DNA of 33,307 bases, from NCBI GenBank assembly GCA_963579025.1, contig CAUZFZ010000119.1:1-33307 (forward strand). Reading direction: 5' to 3'. Both the position numbers and the translations under genes were made by a program. Under the pieces are notes generated by a model. It was not told where the DNA came from. It made no database searches and saw only the letters and a program-made list of their open reading frames with translations. The stretch comes from CAUZFZ01 sp963579025. GTDB taxonomy: Bacteria; Planctomycetota; Planctomycetia; Planctomycetales; Planctomycetaceae. Numbering within the stretch: the first letter of the stretch is position 1; every line of letters begins with the position of its first letter. Shown piece by piece: positions 17,066-26,646 of the stretch.

Positions 17066-17281
17066 CTATTGCCCCGCGGACTCGCCTGAGACCGTTTGCC
17101 CGGAGTCCGCCTGTGATCGTTCTCGCTGGATCGCGTCGTAAACTTCCTGACGATGCACGGGCACTTCCTTAGGTGCGTCGATACCCAGGCGGACTTTGTC
17201 CCCTCGAATATCGACGATTGTGATGACGATATTATCGCCAATTATGATGCTCTCATCTCGCTGTCGTGACAGGACCAGCAT
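17066..17281 (-). CDS. csrA: carbon storage regulator CsrA
   Basis: The 71-residue product begins MLVLSRQRDESIIIGD and continues ITIVDIRGDKVRLGIDAP with KEVPVHRQEVYDAI. This is the full CsrA/RsmA signature, including the GxKVRLGIxAP core and the VHRxEV strand that binds GGA motifs in mRNA. CsrA dimers block or stabilise target mRNAs after transcription. The C-terminal tail (ERSQADSGQTV and on) is longer than that of Escherichia coli CsrA and looks disordered. The start is well supported by a strong Shine-Dalgarno AGGAAAGGAG seven bases before ATG. The two GGA words in that leader could also allow autoregulation, which is inference. No fliW or flagellin gene is visible beside it. It is divergent from the ECF sigma gene. 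Confidence 0.95.
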   Translation of the reverse strand: MLVLSRQRDESIIIGDNIVITIVDIRGDKVRLGIDAPKEVPVHRQEVYDAIQRERSQADSGQTVSGESAGQ

Positions 17282-17690
17282 CCAAAGACTCCTTTCCTGA
17301 TGGCCGGGAGTGGAACGGTCAGGTGTTCCCGGACCGGATCAGGTTCTCGTGCGGACACACATGGGTCGTTGGTTATTCAGCAACCGAAATGCCCGCACAC
17401 CTGGGGATGGTGGGGTATCGACCAGGAAAACGACCTGACGCTGGGCCGTTCGGTCGAAATCCGCAACAGATGACCGAACGACGTCCGACTGTTCCGATTG
17501 TGCGGAGCGCACGGAATGTGCGTCCGACTATGATCGCAGGAGCGTGACTCGGTCTGGTCAGCGACTTGAGCCGAATTCGCGATTTCGACTCCGACGATGT
17601 GCGGCGGGTCCGGTGATGAGGCCAGGTTGCGACGCCGGCTTTTCCGTCGTGTCTGGTTCGACTGCGGTAATGGTGGCAGAATGCATAGTC
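17282..17690. other. divergent intergenic region between csrA and the ECF sigma gene
   Basis: No gene is supported here. The csrA ribosome-binding site lies at the left end (CTCC at 17289-17292 on the plus strand). The word GTCCGACT occurs twice, near 17485 and 17521, around a small GTGCGGAGCGCAC dyad, and could be an activator or sigma-related site. The frame of the sigma factor is open back to 17544 from a start with no family-like residues, so the right part is treated as leader. Confidence 0.4.
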
Positions 17691-18350
17691 ATGTCCGATT
17701 CGCAATCTCGTAACACCGTTGATGACCAGTCGCGTAATAACGGTCTGGAAGAACTGCTCCGCCGCGCTCGTGATGGTGACGAGGATGCCCGCAACGATCT
17801 GTTTCAGACGTGTCGAGCGTACGTGGGTTTCCTGGCCCGTTCACATGTCGAGAGCTGGATTCAGTCCAAAGTCGACGCGTCGGATCTGATCCAGCAGACG
17901 TTGCTGGAAGCGCATCAGGCGTTCCCTCGATTCACCGGCCAGAGCGAAGGCGAGTGGCTGGCCTGGCTGAAGCAGATTCTGAAGCACAACGCGACTGACT
18001 ACGTACGCCGGTACGGAGCTCAGAAACGACGCGCCAGGCTGGAGGTCGCCCTTGGGGGCGGAGATCAGTCCAGTCTGTTTCGTGCCGCTCCGGAACTGGC
18101 TGCGAGGATCGATACACCCAGCGCCATTGTGAACCGCCGCGAGGAAGAAGTTCTGGTGGCCAATGCACTGGAGACTCTGCCTGACGACTACCAGGAAGTC
18201 ATCGTTCTGCGGAATCTACAGCGGTTACCCTTCGATGAGGTCGCCGAGCGGATGGGACGTTCACGGCCGGCCACTCAGATGTTGTGGATGCGGGCGCTAC
18301 GAAAGCTGCAAAGTGTTCTGGGACAGCAAAGCAATGCGCTGATTGAATGA
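17691..18350 (+). CDS. ECF-family RNA polymerase sigma factor, kinase-associated type
   Basis: The 219-residue protein has region 2 as ARNDLFQTCRAYVGFLA onward, with VDASDLIQQTLLEAHQAFPRFTG and then EWLAWLKQILKHNATDYVRRYGAQKRRA. Region 4 follows as LETLPDDYQEVIVLRNLQRLPFDEVAERMGRS with RPATQMLWMRALRKLQ. This is the sub-type common in planctomycetes beside serine/threonine kinases. The start at ATG (MSDSQSRN) leads directly into region 2; the frame extends further upstream but adds nothing family-like. No anti-sigma factor gene is adjacent. Its stop overlaps the kinase start in an ATGA, so the two are probably co-translated and the kinase is the natural candidate for control of the sigma factor. 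That link is inference from context. Confidence 0.92.
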   Translation: MSDSQSRNTVDDQSRNNGLEELLRRARDGDEDARNDLFQTCRAYVGFLARSHVESWIQSKVDASDLIQQTLLEAHQAFPRFTGQSEGEWLAWLKQILKHNATDYVRRYGAQKRRARLEVALGGGDQSSLFRAAPELAARIDTPSAIVNRREEEVLVANALETLPDDYQEVIVLRNLQRLPFDEVAERMGRSRPATQMLWMRALRKLQSVLGQQSNALIE

Positions 18351-21300
18351 CAGGCGGGCCCGAGGGGTGCAGGATTATGGCTCACACTGATGATGACACG
18401 ATTGACGAACGGAGTACGGACCACCCCCAGTCCGTTGATGATGAGCCGACGATTGGACCGGCCCGTAACACGTCGGAATCAGGCGATCTGGATGCGACTC
18501 AGGTTATTCCTCCGACAGCGGACGACAGGGCACAACAGTTCGCGGGGGAAAGTTCTGATGCGTTCGAGCCAACACTGATGGTTCGCGCCGACGCGGCCAG
18601 TACGGTCGATGGCGTGAATGGTGTCGCACCGGACCCGACCGACGACGCCACACTGGCAGACGATGATCATCGGGAAAGTATGCCCGACGCGACGATCCCG
18701 TTGGATTCGACCGGGGCACCAGGAAGCACCGACGACGCGGCGTTTGGTGAAGCCACGGTGGTGGACGATCGTCTGCGGGAGAATGTACCAGAGGCGACGG
18801 TGATGATGACGCCCCAGTCACTCGGGGTGTCAGAAGATACCGGTGCTGTGACGCCCGGCGACGCGGGTCCCGAAGTCAATGACAGTGACCACGGCCCGCC
18901 GGACGCGTCGACGGATGAGTCTGACGCGTCTTCGCAAGCGGACTCGTCGCAGCCTGGCGAAGCCACCATCGCGGAAAATGCCAGCGATAAGGAAGGGTCG
19001 GGCTCGGAAAAAAGACGGTCTTCACAGTCTTCAAGTCGTACTTCAGACACGGTGGACCCGTCGCACGATCATTCGGTCGAGCGATACCGCTTTATCGAAG
19101 AGATCGGACGCGGCGGCATGGGCAGGATCATGCGTGCGGAGGACCCACAACTGCATCGTGAGGTCGCGTGCAAACTCCTGCTCAAGACGGATCGCGCTGG
19201 AACGGTCATGCGGGAACGCTTTGTCGAGGAAGCTCAAATCACCGGGCAACTGGAGCATCCCGGTGTGGTCCCGGTCCACGAAGTAGGGAAAGACAGCAAC
19301 GGGAATCCCTACTACACGATGAAGCTCATACACGGCACCAGTCTGAAGCAGGTGATCCGCGAGTTTCATGAACAGCCATTGAACAGCAGCAGTCGGCGTC
19401 TGCTGTTCGCGCGTTTGCTGCAAAGGTTCGTTGATGTCTGCAATACCGTGGCGTTCGCACATCAGCGAGGAGTGCTGCATCGCGACCTGAAACCCGACAA
19501 CGTCATGCTGGGTGACTTTGGAGAAACTCTGGTTGTGGACTGGGGTCTGGCCAAAGTGGTCGGCTCAAAGCTGACAGGCGAGCAGGACGACGACCAGTCG
19601 TCACTGCAGGTCACACCGCTGCATACGCTGTTTGGTCGCGACGACGACACCAATTCCCTGTCGGCCAGTCTGTCGTCCCGTGACTCAGTCAGGACAACTG
19701 GCTCAGTGCACGATGGCAGTCACAGTGGTGGAAGCCACGCTGTCCAGACGGACGCTCGAACTCGTGGTACCGACACGCTGGCCGGTGAGATCCTGGGCAC
19801 GTTGAAATACATGTCACCGGAACAGTCCCAGGGCCGGCACGCCGAACTGGACGTCCGGTCCGATGTCTATTCGCTGGGCGCGATTCTGTACGACATTCTG
19901 ACGGGCAAGCGGACAATGAAAGACCAGCGCAAGCTGGCGCATGCGCTGAAAGCAATTCGGAAGGGCGAAATCAAATCGGCCCGAGAAATCGCTCCGTGGA
20001 TACCGCGTTCACTGGACGCTGTCTGTATGACCGCCCTGGCAACTGACCGCGAGGACCGTTACGCGTCCGCACTCCTGCTTGGCGCCGACATTGAAGCGTG
20101 GCTCGCGGACGAACCGGTCAGCGTCTACCGGGAGCCCTGGACGCAACGCGCACTCCGCTGGGCTCGAACACGCCGCTCTCTAGTGGCCGGAACAATCACA
20201 GCGGCGTTCGTTCTGATTGCTGGGGCTACGGTGTGGGTTGAGGTACAGGCTCGAGATCTGCTGCAAGTGGAAGACGCCGTGCGCACGGCCCTTGAAGACG
20301 CCGATACGGCCCTCGCAGAAGATCAACCGGAAGATGCCCGAAAGCTCCTCTTGCAGGCAGAGAGTATCGTCGGCACAAGAACGGAGCTGGCTGATCTGGC
20401 CACATTGATTACACAGCGGCAGCAACAGATCGACCAGATTCAACGTCGTCGTGCCGAAGCCGTTCTCGAGTCGGCCCGTACATTGATCGACGCGGGTGAC
20501 CTGCAGAAAGCCAGCGACATTCTGATACCCATGGAAGCCGAGCTATCCGGCGCAGCAACCCTCGAGTCAATTGCCGTTGATGTCGCCGAACTTTCGCGGC
20601 AGGTTCGGGAACAGATCGATGCCGGTCAAAAGTTGAAGCGGTTCCACGAGCTGGCCGACCTGGCGCGGCAGCACGCCAGTCTGTTTACCGGCGAGCAGAT
20701 TGCTGCCGACATTCAAAAGGCACGGCAGCACGCAAAGGAAGCGGTCGAGATGTATTCCCTCGACGAGCCGTGGCAATCGCAGCCACCGTATCTGAGTCCG
20801 GAAGAGTTGCAGAGTGTTCGACTTACCGGGTTCGAGCTGCTGCTGCTACTGGGTGAAGTCAAACTGGCGGAGGCCTCACTTGAGACTCCACCGGGTGCGG
20901 AACCGCAGGCCGCGAACGCTCTTCATGCCGAAGCTGCGCTGAAGTGGATCGAGGCGGCGCATAGTCTTGGATTCCAGACTCGAACACTCGAACTGCGACG
21001 TGCCGAGTGTCTCGATCAGCTCGGACGCAACAACGCACGGGACGTCGCCCTGTCCACCGCCGAACAACTCCAGCCGTCCACACGACTCGACTACTTCCTG
21101 CAGGGTGAATACGAACGCAAGGCCGGGCGACTCGACAATGCCGTGGCTGCGTATCGTCAGGCATTGCGACGGGATGCAGACGACTTCTGGTCGATGCATT
21201 TCCTGGGCATCTGCCTGTACCAGCAGAAGGAAGCAGTCGGTGCGGTGTCTCATTTGACGGCGTGCGTTGCCTATCGGCCCGATTTTGTGTGGACGTATCT

Positions 21301-22516
21301 GGCACGTGCCCTCGCATTTGCTGAGCTGGAAGACTTCGATTCGGCCTACGCCGATCTGGCAGAGGCGGAAAGAATCGAACCCGACCTGTACGCAATTGGT
21401 GTCAATCGCGGTGGTCTGCTGTTAAGGCAGAATCGACTGACGGAAGCCGTCGAGCAGTTCGAACGTTCCGCCAGGCTTGACGATTCCCGCTACGAACCGT
21501 GGTTGAACCTGGGCATTGCCCGTCGAGAAATGGCGGTCGTCACGACCACACGGGGAGCCCCAGTCGAAGAAACGGCCGCCATGTACCGGGCGGCGGCACA
21601 GGCACTCGAACAGGCCATCCAGCGGGGAGGCGGTTCGCGCGTCTATCGTGTTCTGGGCGATGTGCTTCGACGGACCGGCAACGCGCAACTGGCTCTGCAG
21701 CAGTACAGTCTTGCTGCCGGGCAGGAACGTGATCCGGAACGGAAGGCGGATGACATCCGTCAGGCTGGCAGCATCCTGTTGGCGGCCGGTCAACTGGATG
21801 AGGCTTTGCAGCAATACCTCGCTGCTTTGGAACTCGATCCCGAAAATGGAGATCTGCAACGTCTGTATGCGGAGACTCTGATCCGGGCTGGGCAGTTCGC
21901 AGACGCCATCAAACCGCTGACGCGGGCTCTGGAATTGTCCGGACCAAATGCCGACGTGTACCGCGCCCGTGGCTCTGTCCTCGCACGACTCGGCCGGTAT
22001 CGCGAAGCGATGGACGATTACACCTTGTCGCTCGGACTCGAGGCAGATTCCGCGAATATGCTAGCTCGTCGAGGCTGGGCTTACATTCTGCGGGGAAACG
22101 ATCTGGCTCTGGACGATTTCAAACGGGCAGTCGCACTCAATCCCGACAGCGCAGACAGCCATAACGGACTTGGCTACGCGCTGGTTCTGGCGGGACGCGT
22201 TGAGGAGGGGGTCGCCAGCGCGCGAACAGCCGTCCGGATTGCGGATGCGCAACTGGCCGTCCAGGGACCACAGGCGTGGCCCCTGCTCTACAACGCGGCA
22301 ACGGTGCTGGCGCAGGCCAGCGCACACGCCAGCGAAACCGATGCCGACAAATACTCCACCGAAGCCGTCGAGCTACTCCGCCGAGTGATTGGCGTCGCTG
22401 GAGCGGACCGGGAACCCGTCGTACGTGGCAATATCGACACGGATCCCGCGCTGAATCCAATCCGCAACCGGGCAGCTTTCCAAAAGGCTTTTCCAGCGGA
22501 CGATGAAACAAAATGA
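18347..22516 (+). CDS. transmembrane serine/threonine protein kinase with TPR domain
   Basis: The 1389-residue protein starts with an acidic, disordered tail of about 240 residues containing eight [DE][AP]T motifs. The kinase domain spans about 246-590: glycine loop GRGGMG at 254-259, ATP-binding Lys in VACK at 276, catalytic HRDLKPDN at 378-385, and DWG replacing DFG at 398-400. An insert of about 75 Ser/Asp-rich residues precedes GTLKYMSPEQ. One TM segment lies near 611-630. The outer part has helical heptad-like sequence (about 640-800) and then many tetratricopeptide repeats to the end (for example AEALKWIEAAHSLGFQ and LARLGRYREAMDDYTLSLGL). This is the planctomycete PknB/TPR architecture. 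The ATG overlapping the sigma stop is used; the ATG at 18377 (MAHTDDDT), after GAGGGGTGCAGG, is an equally good start. Targets are unknown; the coupled sigma factor is a candidate. Confidence 0.92.
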   Translation: MTGGPEGCRIMAHTDDDTIDERSTDHPQSVDDEPTIGPARNTSESGDLDATQVIPPTADDRAQQFAGESSDAFEPTLMVRADAASTVDGVNGVAPDPTDDATLADDDHRESMPDATIPLDSTGAPGSTDDAAFGEATVVDDRLRENVPEATVMMTPQSLGVSEDTGAVTPGDAGPEVNDSDHGPPDASTDESDASSQADSSQPGEATIAENASDKEGSGSEKRRSSQSSSRTSDTVDPSHDHSVERYRFIEEIGRGGMGRIMRAEDPQLHREVACKLLLKTDRAGTVMRERFVEEAQITGQLEHPGVVPVHEVGKDSNGNPYYTMKLIHGTSLKQVIREFHEQPLNSSSRRLLFARLLQRFVDVCNTVAFAHQRGVLHRDLKPDNVMLGDFGETLVVDWGLAKVVGSKLTGEQDDDQSSLQVTPLHTLFGRDDDTNSLSASLSSRDSVRTTGSVHDGSHSGGSHAVQTDARTRGTDTLAGEILGTLKYMSPEQSQGRHAELDVRSDVYSLGAILYDILTGKRTMKDQRKLAHALKAIRKGEIKSAREIAPWIPRSLDAVCMTALATDREDRYASALLLGADIEAWLADEPVSVYREPWTQRALRWARTRRSLVAGTITAAFVLIAGATVWVEVQARDLLQVEDAVRTALEDADTALAEDQPEDARKLLLQAESIVGTRTELADLATLITQRQQQIDQIQRRRAEAVLESARTLIDAGDLQKASDILIPMEAELSGAATLESIAVDVAELSRQVREQIDAGQKLKRFHELADLARQHASLFTGEQIAADIQKARQHAKEAVEMYSLDEPWQSQPPYLSPEELQSVRLTGFELLLLLGEVKLAEASLETPPGAEPQAANALHAEAALKWIEAAHSLGFQTRTLELRRAECLDQLGRNNARDVALSTAEQLQPSTRLDYFLQGEYERKAGRLDNAVAAYRQALRRDADDFWSMHFLGICLYQQKEAVGAVSHLTACVAYRPDFVWTYLARALAFAELEDFDSAYADLAEAERIEPDLYAIGVNRGGLLLRQNRLTEAVEQFERSARLDDSRYEPWLNLGIARREMAVVTTTRGAPVEETAAMYRAAAQALEQAIQRGGGSRVYRVLGDVLRRTGNAQLALQQYSLAAGQERDPERKADDIRQAGSILLAAGQLDEALQQYLAALELDPENGDLQRLYAETLIRAGQFADAIKPLTRALELSGPNADVYRARGSVLARLGRYREAMDDYTLSLGLEADSANMLARRGWAYILRGNDLALDDFKRAVALNPDSADSHNGLGYALVLAGRVEEGVASARTAVRIADAQLAVQGPQAWPLLYNAATVLAQASAHASETDADKYSTEAVELLRRVIGVAGADREPVVRGNIDTDPALNPIRNRAAFQKAFPADDETK

Positions 22517-22732
22517 CCGAGAGTGTTCTGCTTGAGGAATAGACTTTCTGCCACGATAGAGTTTGCCGATCCTCGGGCTCGCGTTGAGGGGTTCCTCAAC
22601 TGCGATTCATGCGGGGTTCCGCCGAATCGCCCCAACGTCCCCCTTTACCAGTGAAGTACTCCGTTAGATTCGGGTAAACTTTGACGTTCGAGTGTGGGCC
22701 GCTTCCGAGGACTCGTTTGGAGTTGTCGAACA

Positions 22733-25700
22733 ATGTTATTAACGGGCTTAATGTCTTCTCGCCGCCGGCACAGAAGCCGAGGGTTACGCCGCGATGCCCA
22801 AGTGTCCACGGCACCGCATGCGGGACCGAGTTTTCGAGAGATCGAACGCCTGGAATCGCGTCGACTGCTGACCGTGCCAGACGCGGCTCTGTTTCCACTC
22901 GACGCAACAGGGTTCGGCCAGGTCAGTGGAGACATCGTCGACGGCACGCAGCCGGAGCTGTTCCGATTCGAGCCAGTCATCGGTGGGCGATATGTCGTCG
23001 AGCAGAATTCGAACGGATCCGGTCTGGATAGCTTTCTCCGAGTACTCGATGAAAACTGCGATTTCGTCACGTTGGACGACGATAGTGGTCCCGGTCGGGA
23101 CAGTCGACTTGAGCTATTCGTGAATGCGGGTGATGTCTTCTTTCTCGAGGCTGGCTCGTTCGGTTCGTCAACGGGTTCGTTTACGCTGACAGCAACTCGC
23201 GACGACTTTGACAATTCGCTTTCGACGAACGGCGCGATCATTCTGGATCAGGAAGGCAATGGGTCCATCTTCGGCGAAATCGAGCGAACCGGTGATCGGG
23301 ATCTCTTCGCGATTACGTCACCGTTAACCGGGACGCTGACGATTCAGCAGAATTCTGCCCCGGGATCCAGTCTGGACCCGGTCCTGTCTGTTTTCGATGA
23401 CAACGGGCAATTGATTGCACAGAACGACGATTCCGGCTTCGCGGATGGTGATTTCACGCTGAACAGCCGGGTGGACATTCCAGTCGTCGCGAATCAGACG
23501 TTGCTCGTTCGAGCGGCCGGGTTCTTTAACAGCACGGGTGACTACGACCTGCTGTTTTCAGCGTCCGATCCCATCGCTGACGACTTCGGCAACACGTTCG
23601 CGGATGCCACACCGCTGACGCTCGATGCCACCGGATCCGTTCAGCAGTCTGGAGTAATTGAGCTGGCAAGCGACGTCGATGTATTCAGCGTAGTTGTCCC
23701 ACCGGACGTCGGCACGCTGACTGTCCGGCAGGTCAGCCCCGACGGCCAACTGGACTCGTTCCTCAGGGCATTCGACTCCCTGGAATCGCTGGTCGCTGAA
23801 AACGACGACTCAGGTTTTTCACTCGACAGCCAGGTGGCGATTTCCACGACTCCCGGCGAAACGGTGTTCTTCCAGGCCGGCTCCTTTCCAGGCAGCTTCG
23901 GCAGTTACAACCTGCTGATCGAGTCGGGGGGCCAGTTTACTGATGCGGTCGGAAACACAGATGCAACGGCTCAACCGTTCGTACTGAATTCGGCCAATCA
24001 GTTTGTCACCTCCAGCGAACTGGAGGTCGCCGGCGACCAGGACGTCTACACAACAACCATCGACGCTGCCGGAATTGTGACAGTGCAGCTGAATGCTATC
24101 GGGTCCGGCGGATTTCTGGACACGCTGTTACGGGTGCGGAATTCCGTCGGCACGCAGATTACCTTTGACGATGACGGCGGCGAGGGTTTGAACAGCCGGA
24201 CGGACGTAATTGTGTCAGCCGGTGATGAACTGTTCTTTGGCGTCGGGGCGTTTGCGGACGCCAGTGCCGGTGAGTATCTGCTCGACATTACCTTCCAGCC
24301 GGGAGCAGGCGACGATTTCCCGGTGAACTCAGTTGCGCAGCCTGAGGCGGGCGATCTCGTCGCATTGAACATCCCGCTCGCGGGAACCTTGACACAGTCC
24401 GGATCGATCGATGTGGCTTTGGACGCCGACGTGTTTCTTGTCAACGTTCCGGAACTGGGAGCGGTTGGTGAAACGGTCAATGTGCTGATTCGGCAAACCG
24501 CCGCAGCCGGTCCGAATTCCTTCGGCTTCAGCGGACTCGATTCATTCCTCCGCGTATTCGATTCCGCAGGCAACCTGATCGCACAGAACGACGACACATT
24601 CTTCTCGCTGGACAGCGAAGTGGTCGTGTCCGTCCCTAACGGGTCTTCGATTTTCGTCCAGGCGGGTGCATTCGGTTCCAGCACAGGTCGTTATGACCTG
24701 ACGTTCGACCTGATCACCGACGACTTCGTCGATGTCCCTGCGGGCGCTGAGACACTCGCGTTCGACACGCCAGTCGGCGGGACGATCGAACGTGCCGGAG
24801 ATGTCGATGTTTTTCAGATCGGAGTACCCAGTCGGCCGGACGACGCGGATCCGGTGAACGATGTGCGGGTTCGGGTCAGCCAGACGGCCACCGATGGGAC
24901 CTTTGACGGGTTTCTGACCGTGTTCCGACAGCTGGATGACGGCTCTCTGCAGTTCGTCGCACAGAACGACGACAGTAACGGAACCCTGAACAGCCAGGTG
25001 GACTTTGAATTTAAGGTCAACGCGACCTACGTCGTATTCGCCCGGGCGTTTGGAAGTGTCACTGGCGACTATGAACTTGCGGTGACCGAACTGCCGGCAG
25101 ACGGCGACGACTTCGGGGACTCGTTCGAAGGAGCCGAATCGATCCAGTTCCAGACCACCGACTCTGCGAACTTCAGTGGAGTCATCAACCCTGCGGGTGA
25201 CCTGGACGTGTTCACGTTCACTTCGGATCGCAACGGCAGTGCGACTGTAGAACTTGACCCCGAAGATGGTCTGGGCGGCCGGGTTTCGGTGTTCCGGATC
25301 AACACTCAGGCGGGTACGGGTTCTGTGGAACGAGAACCGGTGCGGATCGCCCGCAGTATCGCCAGCTCAGATCAATTCACCGCCGATGCGCTGCTCAGTT
25401 CCACGGCAAGTTTTCCATTGGCGTCAAACAATCAGTATTTCGTGGTCGTCGATCGGGTCTCCGGTTCGGAAACGGGCGCGTACACAGTGGATCTCCAACT
25501 GAGCGATACGCCGTTCAGAAACCCGAACGGTGTTGTTCCTCCGGATGTTCTGGCCAGTGTTACGGCGCTGGCGCGTGAGCAGTTCGCGGCGGGGATCGAT
25601 TTCAACATCATGCTTGATGCGGCCGCTCAAGAACTTCAGCAGAAGTTTGGAGACCTGGGTGACAATGAGTTCTTTATCTTCATATCGGACCCTGTCGACT

Positions 25701-26641
25701 TCATCCTGGCCGATTCCGAGAACCGTCAAGTCGGCTTCACGGCAGATCAGGGTCGCGTCAACGAAGTCGGTGGCGCCCAGTTGTCGCAGAACGCTCCGAT
25801 TGAAGTGCTGATCCTGCCCACGACCGGCCGGCAGTTCCCCGTGCAGTTGCAGGGCGTCGGGTCAAACTTCCAGATCGGGGGACGCATCGTCACGCAGGCC
25901 GGAATTCTGAACGGCAACCTGACGACGGCAACCGGTGCAGCCACCGCGGGATCAGGAACGCTAAGTAAGAACGACGGAAATGTGGCACTCGTGTTCGATT
26001 TCACGCTGAACACGATTCCGCGCATAGAGGACCCCGTAACAACCGCCGAACGGGTATTGATCACGGCAACCGACGCGACAGCGTTTCAGTTTCGCCCCGG
26101 TGACCAGATTGCCATTGCCGAGGAAGCCGTTCGAGCCGCACAGGATCTGCGCGATACCGATGACGGCCGACCGCCGACCCCAGGCCCGAATTTGCTGCAA
26201 TCGCTGATTGACTACCTGCAGAATTCGGATGACGAGGAATTGCGGAAGCTGGGCGGTTCACTCGAATTTCTGATTGATTCAATCGATGGAGAAGATTCAG
26301 ACGATGACACCGGCGCCTCGGGCTCGGATGTCTTCTGGAGCGTCTTTGGCGGCGGCGTCATGAACCATCTCTGGGAGCTGGGTGATCAGATCATCGAGCA
26401 CGCCTCAGACTCGGATTCCGAAAGTGAAGCGGACGCGCCACCGGACGCCGATCAGACACAACCGGAATCGTCCCAGACCCCGGCCCCGGAAGGTGACAAG
26501 TCCGCCCGTGAAGATGAGCCCTCGGAAGCGGCACGGCCGGCGGCGGAAGCAGCAGCACAACCTTCGTCGGACGGCACTGGGCAGGAACCAGAGGCGGCCA
26601 CGCAGCCGCGGGATCAGAGCAGCCCACAAAGCGCCGAATGA
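22733..26641 (+). CDS. secreted PPC-repeat protein with planctomycete LESRRLLT N-terminus
   Basis: The protein of about 1302 residues has a basic N-terminus (SSRRRHRSRGLRRD) followed by FREIERLESRRLLT, the motif that opens many large planctomycete surface proteins. Seven repeats of about 110-130 residues follow, to about residue 930. Each has a DxDVF strand, a LDSFLRVFD strand, a QNDDSGF acidic turn and a GSSTGxYxL closing strand, which matches bacterial pre-peptidase C-terminal (PPC) domains. A separate region of about 200 residues comes next (NEFFIFISDPVDFILAD, then QIGGRIVTQAGILNG). The acidic Pro/Ala/Glu/Ser-rich tail has no dockerin, PEP-CTERM or autotransporter barrel. A role as an adhesin or matrix protein is inference. 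The ATG after TTGGAG is used; a GTG at 22694 and an ATG at 22751 are alternatives. Confidence 0.85.
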   Translation: MLLTGLMSSRRRHRSRGLRRDAQVSTAPHAGPSFREIERLESRRLLTVPDAALFPLDATGFGQVSGDIVDGTQPELFRFEPVIGGRYVVEQNSNGSGLDSFLRVLDENCDFVTLDDDSGPGRDSRLELFVNAGDVFFLEAGSFGSSTGSFTLTATRDDFDNSLSTNGAIILDQEGNGSIFGEIERTGDRDLFAITSPLTGTLTIQQNSAPGSSLDPVLSVFDDNGQLIAQNDDSGFADGDFTLNSRVDIPVVANQTLLVRAAGFFNSTGDYDLLFSASDPIADDFGNTFADATPLTLDATGSVQQSGVIELASDVDVFSVVVPPDVGTLTVRQVSPDGQLDSFLRAFDSLESLVAENDDSGFSLDSQVAISTTPGETVFFQAGSFPGSFGSYNLLIESGGQFTDAVGNTDATAQPFVLNSANQFVTSSELEVAGDQDVYTTTIDAAGIVTVQLNAIGSGGFLDTLLRVRNSVGTQITFDDDGGEGLNSRTDVIVSAGDELFFGVGAFADASAGEYLLDITFQPGAGDDFPVNSVAQPEAGDLVALNIPLAGTLTQSGSIDVALDADVFLVNVPELGAVGETVNVLIRQTAAAGPNSFGFSGLDSFLRVFDSAGNLIAQNDDTFFSLDSEVVVSVPNGSSIFVQAGAFGSSTGRYDLTFDLITDDFVDVPAGAETLAFDTPVGGTIERAGDVDVFQIGVPSRPDDADPVNDVRVRVSQTATDGTFDGFLTVFRQLDDGSLQFVAQNDDSNGTLNSQVDFEFKVNATYVVFARAFGSVTGDYELAVTELPADGDDFGDSFEGAESIQFQTTDSANFSGVINPAGDLDVFTFTSDRNGSATVELDPEDGLGGRVSVFRINTQAGTGSVEREPVRIARSIASSDQFTADALLSSTASFPLASNNQYFVVVDRVSGSETGAYTVDLQLSDTPFRNPNGVVPPDVLASVTALAREQFAAGIDFNIMLDAAAQELQQKFGDLGDNEFFIFISDPVDFILADSENRQVGFTADQGRVNEVGGAQLSQNAPIEVLILPTTGRQFPVQLQGVGSNFQIGGRIVTQAGILNGNLTTATGAATAGSGTLSKNDGNVALVFDFTLNTIPRIEDPVTTAERVLITATDATAFQFRPGDQIAIAEEAVRAAQDLRDTDDGRPPTPGPNLLQSLIDYLQNSDDEELRKLGGSLEFLIDSIDGEDSDDDTGASGSDVFWSVFGGGVMNHLWELGDQIIEHASDSDSESEADAPPDADQTQPESSQTPAPEGDKSAREDEPSEAARPAAEAAAQPSSDGTGQEPEAATQPRDQSSPQSAE

Positions 26642-26646
26642 TCTAC

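Noticed and set aside
22694..22732. GTG start for the PPC-repeat protein
   Set aside because: The added residues (MGRFRGLVWSCRT) do not improve a signal sequence; an ATG after TTGGAG is closer to the usual basic N-terminus. Not excluded.
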